64,000 nt of DNA, taken from contig OX442314.1 of assembly GCA_949358305.1 (NCBI GenBank), positions 3,041,087-3,105,086 of the forward strand. Direction: 5' to 3'. Every line of letters begins with the position of its first letter. Position 1 is the stretch's first letter. Below the pieces are notes generated by a model that saw only the letters and a list, made by a program, of their open reading frames with translations, did not search any database and was not told where the DNA came from. Shown here piece by piece: positions 41,771 to 51,503 of the stretch. The translations under genes were made by a program, and so were the position numbers. Origin of the DNA: Strigamia acuminata. Taxonomy: Eukaryota; Arthropoda; Chilopoda; Geophilomorpha; Linotaeniidae.

Positions 41771-42466
41771 ACGTTCAGGAGGGTCGCAAACGAAGCAGTG
41801 GTCACACTATTCGAAAGGAAGTATGGGTACTTCAAGACACCTCTATGATTGGTCTAGTGTCAACGTTAATCTCGCGAGAGTCCAATCTCTTCCGAGATTG
41901 GTGGAAATCACTAAGTTCGTGGAACCTTAATCTTGTTAGATTTCAGTGTTATGACGTAGTCACAAACAATATGGATATTTTTCAAAGTACTCTAAAATAT
42001 TATCAAATTTATTTAATAAAAATGACTGTTCCATGAGAATTTTAAAGTATTAAAACCCGCAATTTTGATAAAGCACGTCGAATCGTTTGAATCGACGCTT
42101 CTCTGTACAACTTGGTTGCTAGGCAACACGACAGTGAGAATTTCTTCGCCAAAATCTGAATGGTATTCCATTCGTAAAATTCGATTCCGACGCCTTGAAA
42201 TCACGAATTTTAACCAACATTTAAATGTAGATTACGTTTGTAAAATGAAGTAAACCATTTTGAAATAAAATATAAATTTCAATTCCTTCGACAAATGTCA
42301 ATTTTCTTTTTTATTTATTTAGACAAATAAATTTAGGTTTAACTTGAAGTCTCAAGCAAAATTACTTATTTAGAATATTCTAAAAAAAAAAAATAAGGCA
42401 ACTGTTAAATTGATAGGATTCTTTAAGAATTCCGTCAAAGTTGAACTTTTTCAAAATTAGGCCCAA

Positions 42467-42586
42467 CCGCGTGGTTTTGTCACATTGTCGACGACAAAAT
42501 GACGCTACCCGGGCGGGACCAACTTTAACAAGTTCGGGCAAGATTTTTCCGTTCTCGGGGTTAGGCCTTTAGGCCTGACCACGCGG
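42467..42586 (-). other. Structured leader of the Ty3/gypsy element (candidate packaging signal)
   Basis: ccgcgtggt (42467-42475) pairs with accacgcgg (42578-42586). The enclosed 100 nt contain three smaller hairpins: ttttgtc with gacaaaa, aactt with aagtt (loop taac), and aggcc with ggcct (loop ttta). It lies between the primer site and gag, where retroelement RNAs carry dimerisation and packaging signals. Confidence 0.5.
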
Positions 42587-42817
42587 TAGAAATTATTATT
42601 TTGTTAAAACAAACAATTTCCACTGCGGAGAAAACAGAATAAAGTGAGTGACACTTATTATCTTTACAACACGCCTTAAGATGAAAAAATAAAATATATT
42701 AGACACTTATAAATCTCAAGCGAAATTTATTTTTTACACACAAAAATCACCGTAAACGTTACACTACTCGAACTCACCATAGACATACAAAACTTCAAAT
42801 TTTATTTAAAATTTGGC

Positions 42818-42842
42818 AGCCTATCTCGGTAGAACCTCCACT
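42818..42842 (-). other. Primer-binding site, tRNA-Gln-like
   Basis: Two bases after the 5' LTR end the minus strand reads TGGAGGTTCTACCGAGAT. Its complement ends GGTAGAACCTCCA, close to the 3' end of animal tRNA-Gln (GGTGGAACCT plus CCA), one base different. Confidence 0.65.
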
Positions 42843-44744
42843 TGTGACGATTCTACTTTTGGGCTAATTTATTAGTCCTTTGAGATAGATAATTCGGTTT
42901 ATACAAGACGTTGCTAAGTTTAGCAACAACCTAACCGAGATAAGCTACGGAAGTCTTTACAAACATGGCACGTGATCGAATAGAAATAACTTACAGTTTT
43001 AGTGTGACATAACATATTTATTACTAAATATTAACAATAACAAAGATGGGTTCTTGACGCGTGTAAACGGGCGGCATCAACTGGTTGAGGATCCGGGCGA
43101 AGCCAGAGGGATACGGCTGACTTGTGGCATCGTCACAAATATCACTACGGAGACGTATTTGGTCCGCAGCTCGAGTATCTAATGATGCGAAGAGTCTTTC
43201 GCATAAGTAGGAATATTCAGCAGAATATTCCATGTTCCAAATGAATAAAAGTAAAGTAATTAGTGGAATACAACAAATGAATTGTTGTATAAATATTAAT
43301 TGGGCGGGGACCGTCACGACAATTGAGAGAACGTCGCGGGAGTTGTTGAGACTCCATCCGCCAGCATGCCTTACGACGACAAGATCTCGTGATCAGGCGC
43401 CGAGTATTTAATTGTGTGCTTTAACTCGCTATCGGTGGTACCAACCACCAGGTAAACATTTCTATGGACTTACCGGGTTTAAAAGATATTGCCAATACAG
43501 GATTACCAATGCCCGAGTAATTTGTTTAACACGACATATTTTATATATCGTTCACGGGTTACTAACCCGGAGGGTACGATGGGGCGGGGACCGTCACGAT
43601 GGTCGAGAGAACCATCGCGGGAGGATTTGACTCCTCCATCCGCCAGCATGCCTTACGATGGCGGGATCCACTGATCGAGCACCGGGTAAAATATTAATCG
43701 GCCACTGCCGTTGGATTACCATTATCCAGGTAGTTATTTATCGCAACATCTTGAAGATATTACTCACGGGCTACCAACCCGGCGTGTCACCTGTACATTA
43801 GGCCTTTACCGACTTTTAACGAGCGGAAGGACCAATCGTAGAAAGACGGGAACCTGCGAGGGCTTTTACAACAGCCATCCTGCAGCGGACTGAGGCCAGT
43901 TAGCTGAGGGACCTACTTTCATTTAGCAAGGTCGTACTGTATACGACCGTTATATTAAGCCACCGTACGAAATCCTACTGTCCCGTAGAACAGCTGGCTA
44001 ACGTTACGGGGCCATTTCATGCGAATGCATGTCTATTACCGGAGTTAGCCTTCCCGAAAAGGCCCTACAACAACAATAACAATAGTAATGAATACCGATT
44101 GTGGAGAGCTGAGGTGGCCTGATGTGTCGATAAGAAAGTGAAATCAAACGATAACAACAATTCAATTACAGACATTTACAGTTATCAAGCCAGGGGGGTG
44201 AGTGGGTGAAAAACTGATGCTTATATAGTTCTGTAGAACTACTAGATTGGCGACAGCCAATCAGCGTACGAATCGGCGGATTCGTGGGTCACTAGTCCGG
44301 ACCTAATATATGACTACGTCCAGATGGGCCCGGTTGGGGGTGGGAAGGGTCCAATTGGCCCCCTTTGACAGGTAAGTAATGTGGATATTGATTCGATAGA
44401 ATCAACTTTGTCAAGTAAATAATACTTACAAGGAGACCGCAAGAGTGTGTAATCCACAATTGTTAAAATTGTTTGTAAATAAAGCATTCACATCACCTAA
44501 ACAATCTATTTTTCTCATATTAAAATGCACCTCTCTCTCACATTGTTACAAACAGTAACAACACACAGGATTCCTTACTGTGTGTTGAAACACCATTTTG
44601 AGTAAAAAGGTCAAGTGTAGCACTACATTTGGTGATTAGCCTGTTCAAACCTTACTCTGGAACCCAGGTAATTTGATATCACATGATATATGACATCACA
44701 ACTTTGTTCACCAACATGACTGCCTGCATGAAGCAACAATAGTG

Positions 44745-44820
44745 TGTTGTGGTGGCTCAGTGGTTAAGGTAATGAATCAGGAATCTTTCCACACAGGTTC
44801 AAATCCTGTTGTCGGTGAAA
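44745..44820 (+). ncRNA. tRNA-derived Pol III unit in the left arm of the palindrome
   Basis: A box tggctcagtgg (44753-44763) and B box ggttcaaatcc (44796-44806) are 33 bp apart, as in tRNA genes. The T-arm acagg-ttcaaat-cctgt is perfect, but the acceptor and anticodon stems do not close, so it is tRNA-derived and not a functional tRNA. T runs (ttttt) follow within 15 bp and would terminate Pol III. Confidence 0.6.
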
Positions 44821-45008
44821 ATTTTTACTTTTATTTTTTCTTTGTTTTTAGCAGTAAAGTTAATGTTTGTTATTTTATATTTTTTTTAAAATTTTTTTTT
44901 ATAATTTTAATTATATTAAATTGATTAATTAAAATTTTTTAAAAACAAATATAAAATAACAAACATTAACTTTACTGCTAAAAAAAATGAAAAAATAGAA
45001 GTAAAAAT

Positions 45009-45084
45009 TTTCACCGACAACAGGATTTGAACCTGTGTGGAAAGATTCCTGATTCATTACCTTAACCACTGAGCCACCACAACA
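45009..45084 (-). ncRNA. tRNA-derived Pol III unit in the right arm of the palindrome
   Basis: Mirror image of the left unit: the minus strand carries the same A and B boxes and T-arm. The two promoters point towards each other across the palindrome centre. Confidence 0.6.
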
Positions 45085-45555
45085 CACTATTGTTGCTTCA
45101 TGCAGGCAGTCATGTTGGTGAACAAAGTTGTGATGTCATATATCATGTGATATCAAATTACCTGGGTTCCAGAGTAAGGTTTGAACAGGCTAATCACCAA
45201 ATGTAGTGCTACACTTGACCTTTTTACTCAAAATGGTGTTTCAACACACAGTAAGGAATCCTGTGTGTTGTTACTGTTTGTAACAATGTGAGAGAGAGGT
45301 GCATTTTAATATGAGAAAAATAGATTGTTTAGGTGATGTGAATGCTTTATTTACAAACAATTTTAACAATTGTGGATTACACACTCTTGCGGTCTCCTTG
45401 TTAGTTTACATCGAATAAAATAGTTATATTTTATTCACCGTGTCTAAATAATTATTTATCACACTTTTCAGTTTTATCGAGTTTGAATTACGAGCGTTTG
45501 GTAAACAGCGCCATCTATTGTGAACATTGATAAATACGGATTTGTAATCATCACA

Positions 45556-45657
45556 CATCCCCCGGTGACAATCATAGAGTTTACCAACTCTCGATTGTCA
45601 TTCTTAATGGATAAGAATGTTCACTTAATTCTATCGAATTAATCCACTTGGTAAGTA
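45556..45657 (-). repeat. Extra piece of Ty3/gypsy internal sequence beyond the 5' LTR
   Basis: catcccccggtgacaatcat and the next 80 bp match 31942-32045, the polypurine tract and region upstream of the 3' LTR. Similarity stops at ggtaagta. It shows that a second, truncated copy shared this LTR (tandem arrangement) or that the junction arose by recombination. Confidence 0.7.
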
Positions 45658-45776
45658 CGTCAAAATATTCAAATTTATATAGTCAAAATAGTCAACAAAA
45701 GAAAATTGCATCCAAACTGAAATAACGCACCGAAAACCCATTTTCCAACAACATTAAAAGCAAATTTGAATTTCAG

Positions 45777-46129
45777 GATTTGGCGGCGCAACCGGCTCAT
45801 TCGCCCCCGGTTCCCTCGGAACATTCGGTGCGGGCGGCGGCTTAGGAGCAAAATCCACCTTCGGCACCGGCGGAGCCTTCGGAACCGGTTCAACATTCGG
45901 CACGGCCGCACCCTTCTCCTCCAACACCGGATTAGTCCACATCGGCCTAGGCAACACCGGACTAGGCACCACCGCATTCGGCGCGCCATCATTTGGCGCC
46001 TTCAACACCCAAGGTTGATCAAATCCCCCCCACAAAACGAACCACTAACTATAACAAATTGCAATTTCTCCAGTCCCCGCCACCAACACGGCGCCAAACA
46101 ACGCCTTGACCAACCTCGCCACCGCCTAA
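45777..46129 (+). CDS. FG-repeat nucleoporin, C-terminal exons (partial)
   Basis: After an acceptor (gaatttcag) the exon 45777-46013 reads FGGATGSFAPGSLGTFGAGG, then TFGTGGAFGTGSTFGTAAPF and AFGAPSFGAFNTQ. The second exon 46074-46129 reads VPATNTAPNNALTNLATA before a stop. Repeated FG dipeptides with Gly/Thr/Ser/Ala spacers are the mark of nuclear-pore FG nucleoporins (NUP98-like spacing), which form the selective barrier. Upstream exons are not in view; the Ty3/gypsy element 120 bp upstream may sit in an intron. The exact nucleoporin cannot be told. Confidence 0.6.
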
Positions 46130-46267
46130 AATTTAAAAAGAGTTTTAATCAGTCAAATTGTTATTGATTATTGTTTTTTTTTATATAAATTCGCACCAAG
46201 TGCGCCTGCACCGAATTTAAACGCAGAACCGGGAGTTGTGCTTGTCGATTAGTGTATCGTCCATCAC

Positions 46268-46395
46268 CAAATTCTGTACGAATTTGTCGCAAATTCTTTA
46301 TAAATTTGCTGCAAATTCTTTACAAATTTGCCGCAAATTCGTTACAAATGTGCTGCAAATTCTTTACAAATTTGCCGCAAATTCACAAAAACAAA
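46268..46395. repeat. Short tandem repeat of caaattctttacaaatttgc units
   Basis: About five copies of a 22-bp-type unit (gcaaattctttacaaatttg) just downstream of the nucleoporin fragment. Confidence 0.8.
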
Positions 46396-46853
46396 TATTT
46401 GAATTATTAGTTGTTAAAGCACTGTAAAAGCATTGTAATGGAATACTAGCGTACTATTTTCGATCCCATAATCCCTAGCGCGGAATTGGCAATAGATGGC
46501 GCTGCCATAGTTGTGCAAACCCGGTATTGAATCCAATGTTGCGGTGATTTAAACTCATTTTCGCTAAAATGAGTTTGCTAAAATGGGTTTAAAAAAATTG
46601 TTTTCGCTAAAATGAGATTCGCTAATAAGGACGGATCCCTTTCTAACATCACTGTATAAAAACTATTAAAGTTAGTAGCATTATTATTATTTTGTAACAT
46701 TATAACACATTGAAGAATGAGTACACAAAATTTCAATCAGCAGCTAGCATTACTTTTTTATTTACAGACATCTTTTTTCAGGCCTCATTTTCACTAGTTT
46801 TACATGAAATGCTTAAGAAATGTGTACATTTTTTAAAATTGATCACAAAAATG

Positions 46854-47845
46854 TATACTTTCAGATTCTCGGTCATTTCAAAATCTCGTATTTCCGAGAC
46901 GAGATGCACTCGTCCCGAGACGAGATCTCGTACGAGACCGAGATCAAAAACGAGATTTTATCCAAAAAGTTCAAAATTGATCAAAAACACATTTTTACGC
47001 GATTTTTGATGTGTTCTGTGCGTGGATTGACTTCGGGTTCCGTGGATTCTGTCGGATTGTGTTGGAGGTGGTCAAGGAACGAGGCAGTGGTTGCAAGGAA
47101 CCGAATTGGAATACTTTATTTGCATGAAAATGTAGGTGGCGCTGTACGCACACACGTGCGTACACGCATGTCACAAATTAACAAAAATATGATGGAGTGC
47201 AAAACACTCCAATTTTAATCAATTTTCGACATTTCTTAGGACGTTTTAAATTATTTTTGATGTTTTTTAGCACGGTTTTGTTTATATTTTATTGTTCTTA
47301 CCACGATTTTAATCTTTTTTGATCGTACAATTGCAGCCGAGCTTCGGCCGCATTAGATGGAACAAATGCGGGCGAAAATCGGCTGTATTTGATCGTACAA
47401 CTGCAGCCGAGCTTCGGCCGCATTAGATGGAACAAATCCGGGCGAAAATCGGCTGCATTTGATCGTACAATTGCAGCCGAGCTTCGGCCGCATTAGATGG
47501 AACAAATGCGGGCGAAAATCAGCTGCATTTGATCGTACAACTGCAGCCGAGCTTCGGCCGCATTAGATGGAACAAATGCGGGCGAAAATAGTGCTAAAAA
47601 CGTAACAATGCCGTTTTGGCCCGTTCAAAACCAATCAAAACCGTTTTGGCCCGTTCAAAACCAATCAAAATCGTTTTGGCCCGTTCAAAACCAATCAAAA
47701 CCGTTTTGATTGGTTTTGAACTTTTGTACGTATCTCGTACGTATCTCGGGACGAAATCTCGGTTTAACGAGACCGAGATTTCCCAAAAAAAAAAGCCCGA
47801 GATTGCCGAGACCGAGATCCCGAGATCCCGAGATCTGAAAGTATA
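46854..47845. mobile_element. 992-bp element with 9-bp target duplication (Mutator-like size)
   Basis: The left end tatactttcagattctcgg and right end ccgagatctgaaagtata are inverted repeats, flanked by the exact 9-bp direct repeat ACAAAAATG (46845-46853 and 47846-47854). A 9-bp duplication is typical of Mutator-like elements, but no transposase is present. Inside the ends are degenerate palindromic cgagat/atctcg words; the centre holds a 70-bp tandem repeat and a 30-bp tandem repeat. Confidence 0.75.
47321..47590. repeat. 70-bp tandem repeat, four copies
   Basis: Copies start at 47321, 47391, 47461 and 47531 with gatcgtacaattgcagccga and contain gcttcggccgcattagatgg. They differ at only a few positions. 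A 30-bp repeat (gttttggcccgttcaaaacc) follows in three copies at 47612-47702. Confidence 0.95.
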
Positions 47846-48029
47846 ACAAAAATGTGGAATATTTTTTTTAAGCAAGCTGAAACCTTGATAGATTAATAAA
47901 AAATAACAACGAAATGATAAATGGCCCAGCAGAAAGTGAGCGATTTTTTGGCCACATTCACCTGCCAGGGCCACCTTCACCCGACTTTACGGAAAATGTT
48001 TATACATAGAACAAATCACATCACAAATA

Positions 48030-48163
48030 TGTAATTGAATAAATAAAGATACAATCATTAAACCTGATGATGTCATCATTGTGACATCATCACTACATAC
48101 TAGTACTATACGAGAACGTTATCGCTTTGCGTATAGCGCCCTCGCACAACGAATAAGCAACAT
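48030..48163 (-). repeat. Copia 3' LTR, distal part
   Basis: Continuation of the LTR that starts at 56802 on the minus strand, cut by the outer Harbinger element. It contains an 11-bp hairpin, tgatgatgtca with tgacatcatca (48065-48092), made of CRE-like half sites. The distal boundary is set provisionally at a CA (48030); no target duplication could be checked because the other LTR is outside the window. Confidence 0.45.
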
Positions 48164-48436
48164 TAGAGGTTTTGCGATTGAATTTTTTTCCAACTTATAA
48201 CTTATAACTTATAAGTTATAGGTATAAGTTATAAGTTGGAAAAATTGAAAAATGAACGTATGGATTTGATCTATAAGTTCCCTATACGTTGCTCTATACG
48301 TTTAGGTTCCGTATAGGACGCGCATGCGCAATAATCAATTTGGTCAAACCAAGTGGTCAACAGGTGCCATTTTGTTTAGCGATAGATCGTAGTACACAGA
48401 CAACAGTCGTAAACTGACCATAAACTATTAACCGAA

Positions 48437-50761
48437 ATGACTGGACCTCGAGGCAAAACAGTAAGTCGTGGAGGTAATCGTGGTCGTGGTCGGGGTGGTA
48501 ATAAGGGGAACAAAAGCGTGACACGTGGGGTCGAAACATGCTCGAACGAGACGGCACGGTCGGCCGAAACGGCGCGGTCAGCCGAGGCGGCGATGTTGGC
48601 CGAGGCTGCGAGGTTGGACGAGGCGACGCTGTTGGCCGAGGCGGAGAGGTTGGCCGAGGCGGAGAGGTTGGCCGAGGCAGAGAGGTTGGCCGAGGCGGCG
48701 AGGTTGGCCGAGGCGGCGATGTTGGCCGAGGCGGCGAGGTTGGCCGAGGCGGCGAGGTTGGCCGAGGCGGCGATGTTGGCCGAGGCGGCGAGGTTGGCCG
48801 AGGCGGCGAGGTTGGCCGAGGCGGCGATGTTGGCCGAGGCGGAGAGGTTGGCCGAGGCGGAGAGGTTGGCCGAGGCAGAGAGGTTGGCCGAGGCGGCGAG
48901 GTTGGCCGAGGCGGCGATGTTGGCCGAGGCGGCGAGGTTGGCCGAGGCGGCGCGGTTGGCCGAGGCGACGCGGTTGGCCGAGGCGGCGAGGTTGGCCGAG
49001 GCGGCGAGGTTGGCCGAGGCGGCGCGGTTGGCCGAGGCGGCGAGTTTGGCCGAGGCGCGCAGGAACGCGGCGCGCTTGGAGGCGACGGTGAGATTGGCCG
49101 AGGCGGCGCGTTTGGCTGAGGCGGCGCGTTTGGACGAGGCGGCGCGCTTGGACGAGGCGGTGCGCTTGGAAGAGGCGATGCTCAGGAACGCGGCGCGCTT
49201 GGAGGCGACGTCGGCGCGCAGGGACAAGGAGCGCATGGACGAGGCGCGCAGAGACGAGGCACGCAGAGACGCGGTGCGTAGGGACGAGGTCAGTTGCTTT
49301 TAAAATATTTAATATAAATAAATAAATTTAAATATGATGGAAATTCATTTTATTTCATAAAAAGCTGGCGATAAATGCATTTTTCTTCAACAAAATTGAG
49401 GAAAAAGTGAATTTTTGCCACCAAAATTGAAAAAAAAGTGAATTTTTGCCACCAAAATTGAAAAAGTGGATATTTTAAAAAAATTAAAATTTTGCTTGTT
49501 TAAAATTTTTATTTTGCACGTTTAAAAATTTAATTTGTCCCGTTTTTATTTCAGTTGAGTTGTGGCCCAGTCAGTCGGGGTGGTAGAGGCAGTCGGGGTG
49601 GTAAAGGCAGTCGGGGTGGTAGAGGCAGTGGGGTTGTAAGAGCCAGTCGGGGTATTACAGTCAGTAAAGGTGGCCGAGGAATTTTTAATGAAGCCGATGG
49701 TGAACACAGTGATGAAAGCAACAATGGATTGGAAACCGACAATGAAACGCGTGTGCAGGATTTGTTAAGTAGACTAGCAAATGGTGGTTCAGATCCTAAA
49801 CCTAAAGTGAGTTTTTTATTTAAAATACAGTCTCTAAAAATTAAATTTATCTTTTATAAATTTAGGGTAGGAAGCAGCGATTTAATTTTAATCCCCAAAG
49901 AGACATCAGTCTCTTGAAGTCAGTGCTGAATAACGATCCATGGCAATTTGCAAACCATAAATGGACCGATGTATGCAACGAAATGAAGGCCATGGATTTT
50001 CCTGTAACAAGCAGGACTGCACGTGAAAGATGTTTGCACTTGATGGAGAGATTCAAAAAGGAAGATCTGGTATCTATTGATAAGTATGAAATGATTTATT
50101 GATTTAATATTGTTACATTGCAATAAATTTTATTTTTTATTTTTAATAAATTTCAGATCAGGAACTGAAACAGAGTACGATGAAAGGGCAGAGCTAATCC
50201 GCGAAGTCTTGGCGCTCGAAGAAACTCAAGCTCAGATCCTAACCAATTTGGGTTATGATCCGAGTGATGAGGAATTTAATGTTGAGGGAGAGAACGACAA
50301 TTTATTTGAATCTGTGAATACTAATTCCAGAAATAAACAAGTGCCGAAAAAACTTACAAAAGCGCAAGAAAAGCGATTGGCTGATGAATTAAGAAATGCA
50401 GCAAAGGACTCAATGAATGATGCCGGTAATTCAAATACACATAATAAAAATTCATATTTACTAATTATTTTTTGAATTAGGTGTAGAAGGAAGAACATTA
50501 CATCATTCAAAAAAATCAAAAAAAGAAGACCTGATTTCTGATAGAATGCTCCTCGAAATGGAGATAAAAAGGGCTGAATTAAAAATAAAAGTTCAACAGT
50601 CTGATGCTGATATAGAAATGAGACGCAAAAATATGGCATTGGAGGAGAGGCGATTGGCTCTGTAAGAAAGTGAGAACGAACGCAGAGTTGAAGAGACAAA
50701 ACTACATGCCAGCCAGCATGAAATGCTTTTGACATTATTGAATAAATTAGCTGATAAATAA
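48437..50761 (+). pseudogene. Outer Harbinger Myb/SANT-like accessory protein with repeat expansion
   Basis: Exons 48437-49288, 49555-49806, 49866-50083, 50157-50425 and 50481 onward join in frame. Exon 1 starts with RGG-type sequence ([15 protein letters not shown]), then an 18-bp tandem array read as LAEAAR repeats, then Arg/Asp-rich sequence. Exon 2 is again RGG-rich (SRGGRGSRGGKGSRGG). Exon 3 is a Myb/SANT-like domain (DPWQFANHKWTDVCNEMKAM...SRTARERCLHLMERF). Exons 4-5 form an acidic linker and a long Glu/Arg/Lys coiled coil (MALEERRLAL). Harbinger Myb-like proteins carry the transposase into the nucleus and help bind the ends. A TAA at 50663-50665 interrupts the coiled coil; the frame continues to 50761 (ESENERRVEE to LLNKLADK), consistent with CAA to TAA. 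Confidence 0.75.
48575..49075. repeat. 18-bp tandem array open in several frames
   Basis: About 26 copies of ggcgaggttggccgaggc-type units. Because 18 is a multiple of 3, every frame repeats a hexapeptide: LAEAAR, VGRGGE and RRGWPR on the plus strand and ASANLA on the minus strand. Confidence 0.95.
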
Positions 50762-51503
50762 TTTATATTCAACATTGTATTCATTTCTAAGACATACTTT
50801 TATTTATTTAGTTATTATTTACAATTCCATTTAAATATTCATCTAACGAGGGTGGCAAACAATCAAAAAATTGAGAAATTTCGTTCTGCTCAAGACAATT
50901 TTTACAATTAGTTAAAATTGCAGCAACACGATACATTTTTTCTACATCACTGCGATATATACGCATTTTTTTCTTATAGTCTAATTGAGCCCAGTTACTC
51001 AATATAATGCCAAATCCCCATTCAACACTTTGTCGAGACCTGCCCATTCGCTTATTAAATTTTGACATTAAATCGTTTGATGTTCGAAATGGCGAAGTTA
51101 TGTATTTTGTATTTGCGTAGCCCTGATCTGCATACAAACGGTACCAACTACCATCAGGCAAATTCATGTAGCTGCTTAATTTGTCCTTAAGACAGCTGAT
51201 TTGCAAAATAGCAGAATCATGTCTGCTTTCCTTAAAACCACCATCTAGGTGGGTAATCATTCCATTTGCAAGGGTAACACAATAGGTGCATTCAAAGTCA
51301 AATGAATTATTTGACTGAAATGACTGATTTGACTGAAATGACTTATCAGTCACAGGAAATGATGTAATTTACATCATCACATGATAATCCAAACTTGACT
51401 TATCATAATCTGCTTATTGTTCAGAATTCTTTTTTTAACATGTATGTAAACCCATACAAATACACCACCTGTTGACAAATTTGACAAGCTTATTTGAAAC
51501 AAA

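Larger units (their letters stand above)
44429..45400. mobile_element. 972-bp near-perfect palindromic MITE carrying two tRNA-like units
   Basis: The element begins caaggagaccgcaagagtgt and ends with its complement, and the inverted arms extend to a centre near 44914, about 480 bp each, with very few mismatches. It is flanked by TTA (44426-44428 and 45401-45403); the other LTR has a single TTA there, so the insertion and its 3-bp duplication are directly shown. A TTA duplication is typical of PIF/Harbinger (Tourist-like) elements. There is no transposase ORF. Each arm holds a tRNA-like block with Pol III A and B boxes. Confidence 0.9.
30218..45555 (-). mobile_element. Large Ty3/gypsy retrotransposon with extra ORF, minus strand
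   Basis: Read on the minus strand: 5' LTR 45555-42843 (enlarged by a palindromic MITE), primer site, leader, gag, pol, ORF3, polypurine tract and 3' LTR 31941-30218. LTRs start TGTGATGATTAC and end ATCGTCACA. Outside the MITE and a 14-bp indel they differ at only a few positions, so the insertion is recent. Coding is nearly intact: one nonsense codon lies between RNase H and integrase. No simple target duplication is seen because the sequence outside the 5' LTR (45556-45657) repeats internal sequence of the element. Confidence 0.9.
42843..45555 (-). repeat. 5' LTR of the large Ty3/gypsy element, interrupted by a palindromic MITE
   Basis: 2713 bp, of which 972 bp plus a 3-bp duplication are an insertion at 44426-45403. 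The rest matches the 3' LTR except for few substitutions and an extra 14-bp segment near 43382 (tctcgtgatcaggcgc) that makes module 1 resemble module 2 more closely. Confidence 0.9.

Noticed and set aside
44745-44820. Functional tRNA gene
   Set aside because: A box, B box and T-arm are good, but acceptor and anticodon stems do not pair; it is a tRNA-derived segment.
47321-47590. Four regular 70-bp repeats considered as a CRISPR-like array
   Set aside because: Direct tandem repeats without unique spacers, in a eukaryotic transposon; no cas genes.
48376-49236. 286-codon minus-strand Ser-Ala-Asn repeat ORF and plus-strand Trp-Pro-Arg repeat ORF
   Set aside because: Automatic consequences of an 18-bp array; only the frame that joins exon 2 in phase is supported.
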